DNA of 64,000 nucleotides from Paenibacillus piri (GTDB taxonomy: Bacteria > Bacillota > Bacilli > Paenibacillales > NBRC-103111). Numbering within the stretch: the stretch's first letter is position 1; each line of letters opens with the position of its first letter. The translations under genes and the position numbers were made by a program. Location of the stretch: the NCBI RefSeq assembly GCF_004354045.1, contig NZ_SMRT01000003.1, positions 248,001 to 312,000 of the forward strand, given 5' to 3'. Below the pieces are notes generated by a model. The model saw only the letters and a program-made list of their open reading frames with translations, made no database searches and was not told where the DNA came from. Of the stretch, positions 48,085 through 56,432 are shown one piece after another.

Positions 48085-48501
48085 TTAAAGTAAAAAAAAT
48101 TTATGCCTCGCAATTGAATGATGATTATTATACTACTCCAAAAGTATTGCTTACGCAACAAAATTTTTCCCCGGTACAAATAAATATTTCGCGCACCCAG
48201 GTGCGAGACCAGGCAGCAGTACGAAAATCAGGCAATGAAAATGCATTCAAACTGGCGGCAGTTATGAATGCCTTTTTTTCATTCACTTTTACACAATCCA
48301 AAACGTACGTTCGCGTTAAAAAATGTCAAGGGGCCGGCAAATGAGCTGCGATTGGGCGATGAGGCCCGGTGCAGCTCGGCTCGCCTCGATTTTGGTGTTC
48401 CCAATTTATGTAAGGTATATTAGAATACTAGTATAGTCGTCCGGTTCCCGCAGTTGCAGGATATCATCTAATTAAGCGGATGCTTGCCGCCGTTTGATGA
48501 G

Positions 48502-48609
48502 CATGTATTCGACAGACAGTAATGTTTAAAAATGATACTTGCAATTGCACCAAACTATACAACTGGCAGTAGCGCGGGAATACCGGCCGTATTATGTTTG
48601 GAGGAGCGG
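48502..48609 (+). promoter_or_regulatory. Conserved upstream element, copy A
   Basis: This region shares three blocks with 58841-58949 in the same order: a 23-bp identical block (48516-48538), CTATACAACTG (48555-48565) and GCCGTATTATGTT (48586-48598). The distance from first to last block is 70 bp here and 71 bp in the other copy. It lies before the Gfo/Idh operon at 48696. It probably holds the promoter and the binding sites of a common activator. Confidence 0.8.
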
Positions 48610-48695
48610 GCAGACATGCCGACTGCCGCAAATGTTCTTTCATAACGATGTATTTAAGCAAATAGACTAATGTCAGAAAGGAAGCGATCATTGGA

Positions 48696-49805
48696 ATGGA
48701 AAAAGTGAAGGTAGGCTTGATCGGCTGCGGCCAGATCAGCGGCATTTATTTGAAAAACTGCACGCAAACGTTTGACATTTTGGAGGTAGTCGCATGCGCG
48801 GATTTGGTTCCCGAGCTGGCGCGAAAACAGGCCGACGAATTCGGAGTCCCGAAAGCTTGCTCGGTTGAAGAGCTGCTGGCCGATCCCGAAATTGAAATCG
48901 TTATCAACTTGACCGCTCCCAAGGTTCATGCGCAGATCAATATGAAAGCGCTTGAAGCCGGCAAGCATGTGTATACGGAAAAGCCGTTTGCCTTGAATCG
49001 GGAAGAAGCGGATCAAGTGCTTGCCTTGGCCGAAGCCAAAGGTCTTCGTGTCGGCTGCGCTCCGGATACGTTTCTCGGAGGAGGTCTGCAAACATGCAGA
49101 AAGCTGATTGACGACGGTTGGATCGGTACCCCTTATGCAGCTAACGGGACGATCTTTATGGGCGGAGGATCCGGCGGCCTGCATCCTAATTTTCAAAACT
49201 TCCTTCGATTGGGCGGCGATCCTTTGTTCGATATGGGGCCGTATTACCTTACGGCCATGGTATTTCTGCTCGGTCCTATCGGCAATGTCAGCGGATTCGC
49301 AGCCCAACTGAAGCAGCAGATTACCGTCGACAATCCGGCATCCCCGCGCTATGGCGAAACCGTGCCTGTAGAAGCGCCGACGAATATCGCGGCCTCGCTG
49401 CAATTTGACAACGGAGTCATTGCCGGGCTGCAGGCTGCCAAGGAAGGCTTCAAATATACGCCGCGTATGGAAGTATACGGAACGGAAGGCATACTTTACG
49501 TTCCCGACCCGAACAATTTCAGCGGACCTCTCATGATCAAGCAGCAGAACGGCGAAGTCAAGGAGTTTCCGTATTCGCACGGATTTACCGAAAACAGCAG
49601 AGGTATCGGCATTGCCGACATGGCTTATGCGATCCGCTCGGGGCGGGCTCACCGCGCAAGCGGTACGTTGGCTCGCCATGTGCTTGACGTCATGATCGGC
49701 ATCTATGAGTCCGCGGAAACGGGCAGGCATGTCGCCGTCAAGGCTTCTTGCGACCGCCCGGCACCGCTGCCGCTTGGTTTGAAATACAATATGCTGGATG
49801 CGTAG
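48696..49805 (+). CDS. Gfo/Idh/MocA-family oxidoreductase, first gene of the catabolic operon
   Basis: This 369-residue protein has an N-terminal Rossmann domain (GLIGCGQISGIYLK) and the family motif EKPFALN near residue 95 with its Lys, followed by an alpha/beta substrate domain (DMGPYYLTAMVFLLG). Members oxidise or reduce sugar or cyclitol hydroxyls with bound NAD(P). AGAAAGGAAG precedes the ATG. It begins a run of eight catabolic genes to 56174 behind a conserved upstream element. Substrate unknown. Confidence 0.9.
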   Translation: MEKVKVGLIGCGQISGIYLKNCTQTFDILEVVACADLVPELARKQADEFGVPKACSVEELLADPEIEIVINLTAPKVHAQINMKALEAGKHVYTEKPFALNREEADQVLALAEAKGLRVGCAPDTFLGGGLQTCRKLIDDGWIGTPYAANGTIFMGGGSGGLHPNFQNFLRLGGDPLFDMGPYYLTAMVFLLGPIGNVSGFAAQLKQQITVDNPASPRYGETVPVEAPTNIAASLQFDNGVIAGLQAAKEGFKYTPRMEVYGTEGILYVPDPNNFSGPLMIKQQNGEVKEFPYSHGFTENSRGIGIADMAYAIRSGRAHRASGTLARHVLDVMIGIYESAETGRHVAVKASCDRPAPLPLGLKYNMLDA

Positions 49806-49844
49806 CCCGATAAACCAATAACGAAAAAAAGGATGTGCTGAATC

Positions 49845-50594
49845 ATGAAATTTCCGGTAGCGGTACAGCCGTATACGATACGGGAAGAAATGAAGCAGGA
49901 TTACTTGGGTTCATTGGAAAAGGTGGCGGAGATCGGTTATCACGGAATTGAACTGGGACCGCCCCCGGAAGGCATGACGATCGGCCAGCAGAAAGGCCAC
50001 CTGGAAAGGCTGGGGCTTCAGGTCATCAGCGCTCATGCAAGAATCGATGTGCTGACCGACGGTCTTGACGCGTTAATCGATTATTTGCAGGAAGTGGGCG
50101 GGGGCTGGATCGCGCATTCCTCCAAATTCGACTCCAGGCAGGCGGTTATCGAATCGGCGGCGCAGTTTAACCTTATCGGCGAAAACTGCCGCAAACGGGG
50201 CATTCAATTTCTGTATCATAACCATAACTGGGAGTTTACGAGGTATGACGGCGAATATGCGTACGATATTTTACTTCGCGAAACCGATCCCGAGCTGGTC
50301 AAGATGGAGCTGGATACATACTGGGTGAAGAGGGGCGGCGAAGATCCGGCGGAATATTTGCGCAGGCTGCCGGATCGCTGTCCGCTCCTCCACATCAAGG
50401 ATATGGAGCCGGGCGAGGAGCAGTTTTTTGCGGAAATCGGGGAAGGCATTCTTGACTTCAACGATATCGTTAAGGCGGCGGAGGAAATCGGCACGAAATG
50501 GCTGGTCGTCGAGCAGGACGGCTCCCGGCGCTCGGCTTTCGAAAGTCTGGAGATCAGCTTCCGCAACTTGAAAAAAATGGGGTTTGTGGAATGA
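49845..50594 (+). CDS. Sugar phosphate isomerase/epimerase-like TIM-barrel protein (1)
   Basis: This 249-residue AP-endonuclease-2-type TIM barrel has HNHNWEFTR near residue 123, KMELDTYWVKRGG near residue 152 and LVVEQDG near residue 220, the usual Glu, Asp and His metal ligands. It may epimerise, isomerise or cleave a keto-sugar. It ends in ATGA overlap with the second Gfo/Idh gene, so the pair is translationally coupled. Confidence 0.85.
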   Translation: MKFPVAVQPYTIREEMKQDYLGSLEKVAEIGYHGIELGPPPEGMTIGQQKGHLERLGLQVISAHARIDVLTDGLDALIDYLQEVGGGWIAHSSKFDSRQAVIESAAQFNLIGENCRKRGIQFLYHNHNWEFTRYDGEYAYDILLRETDPELVKMELDTYWVKRGGEDPAEYLRRLPDRCPLLHIKDMEPGEEQFFAEIGEGILDFNDIVKAAEEIGTKWLVVEQDGSRRSAFESLEISFRNLKKMGFVE

Positions 50595-51646
50595 ACGAGC
50601 CCATTCGGGTCGGATTGATCGGATACGGCTTCGCCGGCCGGACCTTCCATGCGCCGGTCATTACCTGCGTGCCCGATTTGAAGCTGGCGGCAGTGGTGGA
50701 ACGCCGTACCGCGGCTTCCAAAGAGCGGTACCCGTGGGTCAAGGTAGTTCCCGATGTCCGGCACTTGTATGAGGATGACGCCATAGACTTGGTCGTCGTC
50801 ACGACGCCGAGCACCGATCATTATCCGTTTGTGAAGGACGCGCTTCTGGCGGGAAAGCATGTTGTAGTAGAAAAGCCGTTTACGACGACCTCGGCCGAAG
50901 CCGATGAGCTGATCGCTCTGGCAAAGGAACAAGGTAAAGTGCTAAGCGTTTTCCATAACCGCCGCTGGGACGGTGATTTTCTGACGATCCGCGAGCTGCT
51001 CAAACAGGAGCTGCTCGGCCGTGTAACCGAATGCGAGTTTCGCTGGAATCGCTACAATCCGATCGCGGCGGCAGGCCGATGGCGAAACAGCGAAGCGCCT
51101 GGAGCCGGCGTGTTTTATGATCTCGGGGTGCATTTTCTTGATCAGGCGCTCTGCTTATTCGGGCTCCCGCAGACGATTCGCGCGGACATCCGGATTCAGC
51201 GGGAAGGCTCCCTGGCGGACGATTATTTCGATGTGACGCTGGGCTGCGAAAGCGGGCTGAAGGTGAATCTGCAATCGTCGCAGCTTGTCCGTGAGCCGAG
51301 TCCGCGCTATGCTCTGCACGGAACGAAAGGTTCTTTCGTCAAATACGGCATCGATCCGCAGGAGGAAGCGTTGAAGCGGGGCTTGACGCCGGCGGCCCCA
51401 GGCTGGGGGATGGAGCCGGCGGAGCTGTGGGCCAAGCTGAACACCTCCATAGGCGGACTTCATGTGGAAGGCCGCATGGAGACGCTTCCCGGCTCTTATA
51501 CGTCCTATTATCAAAATATCGCCGATCATATCAGGGGGATTGCCGAGCTCGAGGTAAAGCCGGAGCAAGCGCGATCGGCCATTCGCCTGATCGAGCTGGC
51601 GCTGCAGAGCAGCCGGGAACAAAGAACGATGCAGGTGGAACTTTAA
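50591..51646 (+). CDS. Gfo/Idh/MocA-family oxidoreductase, second in the operon
   Basis: This 351-residue protein has the Rossmann start GLIGYGFAGRTFHAP, EKPFTTTSAEAD near residue 95 and a substrate domain with FHNRRWDGDF and YDLGVHFLDQAL. It resembles YdgJ/GFO-type sugar dehydrogenases. I start it at the ATG at 50591, overlapping the previous stop; the frame is open upstream only by chance. With the first dehydrogenase it could serve opposite redox steps of one NAD-recycling route. Confidence 0.88.
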   Translation: MNEPIRVGLIGYGFAGRTFHAPVITCVPDLKLAAVVERRTAASKERYPWVKVVPDVRHLYEDDAIDLVVVTTPSTDHYPFVKDALLAGKHVVVEKPFTTTSAEADELIALAKEQGKVLSVFHNRRWDGDFLTIRELLKQELLGRVTECEFRWNRYNPIAAAGRWRNSEAPGAGVFYDLGVHFLDQALCLFGLPQTIRADIRIQREGSLADDYFDVTLGCESGLKVNLQSSQLVREPSPRYALHGTKGSFVKYGIDPQEEALKRGLTPAAPGWGMEPAELWAKLNTSIGGLHVEGRMETLPGSYTSYYQNIADHIRGIAELEVKPEQARSAIRLIELALQSSREQRTMQVEL

Positions 51647-51737
51647 AGTCCGGGGACAACAGCGATCGGAAGAATGATCCGCTCGCGAAGCGCAGTTACT
51701 CACCGGACTTTCATGAAAGATAGAAAGGAGGAGTCCG

Positions 51738-52562
51738 ATGTTTCCTTTTAAAACGGCATTGAATGCCTCGACCTTGTTTCCTTTCAAGCTGGATATCAGG
51801 CAGCAAGTACGAACAGCGGCGGAGGCCGGCTATGAAGGCATTGAAATTTGGGTAAGGGATGTGGATGCCTATTTATCCAATGGAGGAACGATCCGGGAGC
51901 TGAAGCGGCATATAGACGACACCGGCATACCGGTTGTTAACGCGATCGCGTTTTTTAAATGGGCCGATGCGGATGATGCCGAAAGAGCGAAAGGTTTGAA
52001 GCAGGCCGAGCGGGAGATGATCATGCTTGCCGAACTGGGCTGCACGGCTGTGGCGGCGCCGCCGTTCGGAAACGTGGGGCCTGTAACGCTAAACAGAATG
52101 GCGGCGCATTATGCGGAGCTTTCGGATTTGGCGAAACGGATTGGCGTCGACCCGTACCTGGAATTTTGGGGACGGGCCCAGACGCTCTCCAAACTTCATG
52201 AAGCCGTGTATGTGGCGATGGAAAGCGGCGTGCCCGACGCCAAGCTTCTGCTTGACCCGTTCCATATGTATACCGGAGGCAGCGGCATGAACGGGCTGCG
52301 CTATTTGAACGGGGGACGAATCGGCATCGTACATGTGAACGATTATCCCGCAGCGCCGGCCAGAGAGGCGATCGCCGATCGGGACCGGGTATTCCCGGGC
52401 GAAGGCAGCGCGCCGTCGCGGCAGCTTGCGAGCTCTTTGTACGAAATCGGCTACAGCGGATATTTGTCGCTGGAATTGTTTATCGAAAGCTTCGGCGTGA
52501 AGAGCGCCATTGAGGTCGCCAAAATGGGCTTGGATACGATCTTCAATACGTACCGTTTATAA
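51738..52562 (+). CDS. Sugar phosphate isomerase/epimerase-like TIM-barrel protein (2)
   Basis: This 274-residue TIM barrel of the IolI/IolE type has EGIEIWVRD near residue 35, DPYLEFWGR near residue 137, LLDPFHMYTGG near residue 172 and LSLELF near residue 250, giving the expected Glu-Asp-His-Glu ligand set. AAAGGAGGAG precedes the ATG. It probably converts a keto-sugar or cyclitol intermediate in the same pathway; exact step unknown. Confidence 0.83.
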   Translation: MFPFKTALNASTLFPFKLDIRQQVRTAAEAGYEGIEIWVRDVDAYLSNGGTIRELKRHIDDTGIPVVNAIAFFKWADADDAERAKGLKQAEREMIMLAELGCTAVAAPPFGNVGPVTLNRMAAHYAELSDLAKRIGVDPYLEFWGRAQTLSKLHEAVYVAMESGVPDAKLLLDPFHMYTGGSGMNGLRYLNGGRIGIVHVNDYPAAPAREAIADRDRVFPGEGSAPSRQLASSLYEIGYSGYLSLELFIESFGVKSAIEVAKMGLDTIFNTYRL

Positions 52563-52605
52563 AGAGGCTGTTCAAAAAGTCACTAGGAGAGGGGCATGAA
52601 GTTCG

Positions 52606-53376
52606 ATGGGTAACCGTTTAGCGGAAAAGGTTGTCGTCATTACGGGAGGAACCAAAGGAATCGGAGCGGGCATTGCGCTGATGGCGGCCAGCGAAGGGGC
52701 GCGCGTCGTGATCAACGGAAGAAACGAGCGGGACGGGGAGCGGGTTGTTCATGACATTCAAGAGAAATACGGGGCTGAAGCGCTATTTGTAAAAGGAGAC
52801 ATCAGCAGGGAGCCGGCTTGCAGGCAGCTGATCGAGGAAACGGTCGCCCGCTTCGGGCGGGTTGACGGTCTGGTCAATAATGCCGGCATATTTCCGCGCG
52901 GAACGATGACCGATACGCCGGAGGAGATGTTCGATTCGATATTCGCGGTCAATATAAAAGGCGCGTTTTTCTGTTCGATGTATGCGATTCAGTCCATGCT
53001 GAAGACGGGCGGAGGCTCCATCGTCCAAATAGGTTCGACGAACGGCTACAAGGGCGGGAAGGAGCTTGCCGCTTATTCGTGCTCGAAGGGAGCCATGCTG
53101 ACCTTGAACCGCCATATCGCCGGTCATTATGGCAGGGACCATATCCGGTCCAATTGGATTACGGTCGGCTGGGTAGCTTCCGAAGGCGAGATCGAGCTGC
53201 ACCAGAACAGGGGCTTGAGTCCCGATGAATTGCGCAAAAGAGCCGAGTCGAGCATACCGAGCGGCCGTATGCAGACGCCGGAGGATATGGCTTACGGAAC
53301 GGTCTTCCTGCTATCCGACGAAGCCAGCCAAATAACCGGCACCGAGCTTCACATCAACGGAGGACTCGGGCTATGA
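52606..53376 (+). CDS. Short-chain dehydrogenase/reductase (operon SDR 1)
   Basis: This 256-residue classical SDR has TGGTKGIGAG near residue 14, NNAG near residue 90 and a catalytic Ser and YSCSK near residues 145-165, ending with TGTELHINGGLGL. It is NAD(P)-dependent, probably acting on a sugar alcohol or uronate-like compound. Spacing of 43 bp to the previous gene and 49 bp to the next keeps it in the operon. Confidence 0.88.
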   Translation: MGNRLAEKVVVITGGTKGIGAGIALMAASEGARVVINGRNERDGERVVHDIQEKYGAEALFVKGDISREPACRQLIEETVARFGRVDGLVNNAGIFPRGTMTDTPEEMFDSIFAVNIKGAFFCSMYAIQSMLKTGGGSIVQIGSTNGYKGGKELAAYSCSKGAMLTLNRHIAGHYGRDHIRSNWITVGWVASEGEIELHQNRGLSPDELRKRAESSIPSGRMQTPEDMAYGTVFLLSDEASQITGTELHINGGLGL

Positions 53377-53425
53377 ACTGTCGGCTGAACAGCCGAATAC
53401 AGCGATTTATCAGGAGGCGATTGTC

Positions 53426-54430
53426 ATGAAATTCGGGCTTACGGTAAACGGGACCGTATATGCAATGGGGATTCGTCCAGGCGTAAACCGGGAGCGCATC
53501 ACCGCGATGGAGCTTCTGCAGACGGCGGAATCGTATGGGCTTGAGGGAGCCGAGATTCCGTACGGCATCGTACAGAGCGGCGATCCCGATGAGATAGCAG
53601 GTTACGCGCAGCAGAAAGGGTTGTTTATTAACGTAGCCGCAGGTGGCTACGAACCGGCCAGTCTGATCGAAGCGATGAAGCTTGCGAAGCGCGTAGGGGC
53701 TCAGACAGTCAGAACGGTCGTCGGCGGTGCCAAGTTCGGCGGTGACCGCCGGCATATGGCAGGCACCTGGCAGCCGTTTCTTCAAACTATTTTGCGCTCA
53801 TTCCAGGAAGTAATGGATTCGGCGGACCCGGCCGGTCCCAGCCTTAGCGTGGAAAACCACCAGGATTTGGCGTCCGAGGAGCTGATCTGGCTCTGCGAAA
53901 CGATCGGCTCCGACCGTTTCGGAATTACGCTCGATACCGGCAACCCTCTGGCGACGGCTGAAGAACCGGTCGATTTTTTCCGTCGAGTCGCCCCGTATGT
54001 AAAAAATGTGCATTTGAAGGAATATGCGATTTATGGATCGGAAGAAGGATTCCGGCTCGTCCGCAAGCCGCTCGGGCAGGGAGTGATCAACTTTCCCGAA
54101 TTGCTGCGCATCTTTAACGATGCTAACCCGCAGGTGACGATGTCGGTCGAGCACGGCGCATTGGAGGCCAGGCACGTACGGGTGCTGGAGGAGGATTTCT
54201 GGACGGAATATCCGGAGCGTTCAGCCCGCCAATTGACCCGCCTGCTCCGATTTGTCGAAGATCATGCCAGACACAGGGGCGATTGGAGAACACCATTCGA
54301 GAAAGGAGCCTCGCCGGATGAAATCGCCGAGTACGAGATCGGGGAACTGCACGCCGGGATTGCTTATTTGACCAACCTGATAAAACCGTATAAGCAAGCG
54401 CAAGCGCAAGTTATACCTATAATCCGATGA
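53426..54430 (+). CDS. Xylose isomerase-like TIM-barrel protein (3)
   Basis: This 334-residue protein is longer than the two other barrels of the operon, with SLSVENHQDLASEEL near residue 135, GITLDTGNPLATAEEP near residue 168 and TMSVEHGAL near residue 235. The Glu, Asp and His ligands of the family are present. CAGGAGG precedes the ATG. Its role is probably a third isomerisation or cleavage step on the same substrate. Substrate unknown. Confidence 0.8.
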   Translation: MKFGLTVNGTVYAMGIRPGVNRERITAMELLQTAESYGLEGAEIPYGIVQSGDPDEIAGYAQQKGLFINVAAGGYEPASLIEAMKLAKRVGAQTVRTVVGGAKFGGDRRHMAGTWQPFLQTILRSFQEVMDSADPAGPSLSVENHQDLASEELIWLCETIGSDRFGITLDTGNPLATAEEPVDFFRRVAPYVKNVHLKEYAIYGSEEGFRLVRKPLGQGVINFPELLRIFNDANPQVTMSVEHGALEARHVRVLEEDFWTEYPERSARQLTRLLRFVEDHARHRGDWRTPFEKGASPDEIAEYEIGELHAGIAYLTNLIKPYKQAQAQVIPIIR

Positions 54431-54440
54431 GGTGATAAGC

Positions 54441-55229
54441 ATGGCAGCGACAGATTTAAGCGGGAAAAATGCAATTGTAACCGGTTCCAGCCGGGGGCTT
54501 GGAAGACAATATGCGGAACAGTTAGCTCGTGCGGGTGCCAATGTTATTATTCATGACGTAAATGAAGAAGCGGCGGCGCGATTCAACGAAGCGGCGTCGG
54601 GCAGCGCAGTGGCGGAAGAACTGGCTTCCGCGCATGGCGTCAAAACTAAATTTATCGCAGCGGATATGTCCGATCCGGAGCAGGTGGAGGCGCTGATCCG
54701 CCAATCGATCGAAACGCTCGGCTCGATCGATATTTTGATCAACAACGCCGGCGGGGACATCGGACTTCATACGCCGCGTCCGGAGCCGAACGATGCGCTG
54801 GATATATCCGTGGAAGATATCCGCTCCGTCGTGGACCGCAATCTGCTGTCCACCATGTTTGCGTGCAAATTTGCCGGGCTGCATATGCGTGAGCGCCGTT
54901 CTGGAAAAATCGTCAATGTCGGCTCGACCGCAGCCCATATGCCCGTTCGCGGAGGAATTATATACGCGGCGGCGAAATTGGGGATTTCCCATTATACGCG
55001 CTGCCTGGCCGAGCAGCTGAGGCCGTTCGATATCAATGTCAACGCAATCGCTCCGGCTCCGACCTATACAGCCCGTTTTTTGGCGACGAGAACCGTGACC
55101 AACCAGGAAGGACGATCGAGGCTGCAGCGGATTGCGCAGCCGGAGGACATGTCGAACATCGTGATGTTTCTTTGCGGACCGCAGTCCGACTTTTTGACGG
55201 GCGAAACGGTCGTTTGCTGGAACGGATAA
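54441..55229 (+). CDS. Short-chain dehydrogenase/reductase (operon SDR 2)
   Basis: This 262-residue SDR has TGSSRGLGRQ near residue 13, NNAGGDIG near residue 100 and catalytic Ser and YAAAK near residues 160-178. It is diverged from the first SDR of this operon. The ATG at 54441 follows GATGAGGTGAT; a GTG at 54432 is less likely. It starts 10 bp after the previous stop. Confidence 0.87.
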   Translation: MAATDLSGKNAIVTGSSRGLGRQYAEQLARAGANVIIHDVNEEAAARFNEAASGSAVAEELASAHGVKTKFIAADMSDPEQVEALIRQSIETLGSIDILINNAGGDIGLHTPRPEPNDALDISVEDIRSVVDRNLLSTMFACKFAGLHMRERRSGKIVNVGSTAAHMPVRGGIIYAAAKLGISHYTRCLAEQLRPFDINVNAIAPAPTYTARFLATRTVTNQEGRSRLQRIAQPEDMSNIVMFLCGPQSDFLTGETVVCWNG

Positions 55230-55319
55230 CAATCGAACTTATTTTTTTCTCGGGGAGGATTACCAAGCATCGAGCGTCGAATAAGTGAGGAGCACTTATA
55301 AATGGGAGGAGTTAGATCC

Positions 55320-56174
55320 GTGACCAACCAAACCGACAACAAACGCACCGGTGACGCAATGATTCGCGAAATGAACGAAACGCATGTGCCTTACGGCATG
55401 CTGGCCATTTGGTTTCTTGGCCAGGAGAGCGTCGTCATTAAGGGTGGAAACACCATCATTTATATCGACCCTTATTTGGCAGCCCAGAAATCCAGAGTGT
55501 TCCAGGCGCCGTTCCGGCCGGAGGACGTAACGAACGCGACTTACTGCTTGATCACGCACGAGCATAGCGACCACCTGGACCCATCCACACTCGGCGTGCT
55601 GGCTCGAAACGGCGGCACCGTATTTATGGCTCCCGGTTTTTGCCGCGGGCAAATGCTGGATTTGGGGGTACAGTCCGAACGGCTGCTGGATGCGGTAACC
55701 GGGCAATGGCGGGAAGGCGACGGCGTCAGGATCAAGCCGGTGCCTGCCGCGCATGAAGAGCTGGACTATGAGCCGTCCCGCGATCACCGGTTTGTCGGGT
55801 ATTTATTGGAGCTTAACGGCGTTACCCTGTACCATGCCGGGGATACGGTCATTTATCCGGGTCTGATCGACAGCCTGAAGGCCGAACGCATCGATCTGGG
55901 CATGCTGCCGATTAACGGGCGCGATGCTTTCCGGGGAGCCAAGGGACTGATCGGCAACATGAACTACCGGGAAGCCGCCGAGCTGGCGGTTGCGGCGGAG
56001 ATGGAGACCGTTATTCCGCTGCATTACGATATGTTTGCCGGAAACAGCGAGAAGCCCGGCTACTTCGTAGATTATTTGTATGAACATTATCCGGAACAGA
56101 AGTGCCATGTTCTCGCCAGGTTCGAGCGGTTCGTATACGTTTCCGCGGCAGCGTTAACCAAGAAGGAACAGTGA
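55320..56174 (+). CDS. Metallo-beta-lactamase-fold hydrolase, UlaG-like
   Basis: This protein of about 284 residues has the metal motif THEHSDHLD near residues 78-86, YHAGDTVIYPG near residue 175 and PLHYDMFAGN near residue 237. UlaG opens the lactone of ascorbate-6-phosphate; relatives hydrolyse other lactones or esters. In this operon it could open a lactone formed by sugar dehydrogenation. The GTG at 55320 lies 8 bases after GGGAGGAG; an ATG at 55302 overlaps that site. The 105-bp repeat begins 3 bp after its stop. Confidence 0.82.
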   Translation: MTNQTDNKRTGDAMIREMNETHVPYGMLAIWFLGQESVVIKGGNTIIYIDPYLAAQKSRVFQAPFRPEDVTNATYCLITHEHSDHLDPSTLGVLARNGGTVFMAPGFCRGQMLDLGVQSERLLDAVTGQWREGDGVRIKPVPAAHEELDYEPSRDHRFVGYLLELNGVTLYHAGDTVIYPGLIDSLKAERIDLGMLPINGRDAFRGAKGLIGNMNYREAAELAVAAEMETVIPLHYDMFAGNSEKPGYFVDYLYEHYPEQKCHVLARFERFVYVSAAALTKKEQ

Positions 56175-56176
56175 AA

Positions 56177-56281
56177 TCGTTCAGCTTTGTTGAACATCGG
56201 GGAATCAGATGGGGACTCTACCCCACCTGATTCAAGGCCAACCTTAGAGGTGGGGGTCTTAACCCGATAAAGTCGTAATCG
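56177..56281 (-). repeat. 105-bp structured repeat, copy 2 (inverted relative to copy 1 at 100-204)
   Basis: This is the reverse complement of 100-204 with four substitutions. It starts 3 bp after the UlaG-like stop and holds three stem-loops, including GTTCA/TGAAC and a long GAATCAG...CTGATTC stem, so transcription may end here. With copy 1 it encloses 56 kb in inverted orientation. Confidence 0.85.
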
Positions 56282-56432
56282 GATAACGGATTTGAAATAG
56301 CCGACTCACGAAATGCCGATGCAGCATGCTGAACATCAATTGCCAATCGGGGGCTGTCATAAGCGGTAAGTCCAACTGCTTGCGGCAGCCTTTTCAAGCA
56401 TCAATGGATGTTGTGAATGTGGGGTGAGCAAG

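Larger units (their letters stand above)
48037..48695. other. Intergenic region between mntH and the catabolic operon
   Basis: About 660 bp without a convincing gene. It has the mntH promoter and palindrome at the left and the conserved upstream element (48502-48609) of the catabolic operon at the right. The middle (about 48140-48480) shows nothing I can name. Confidence 0.55.
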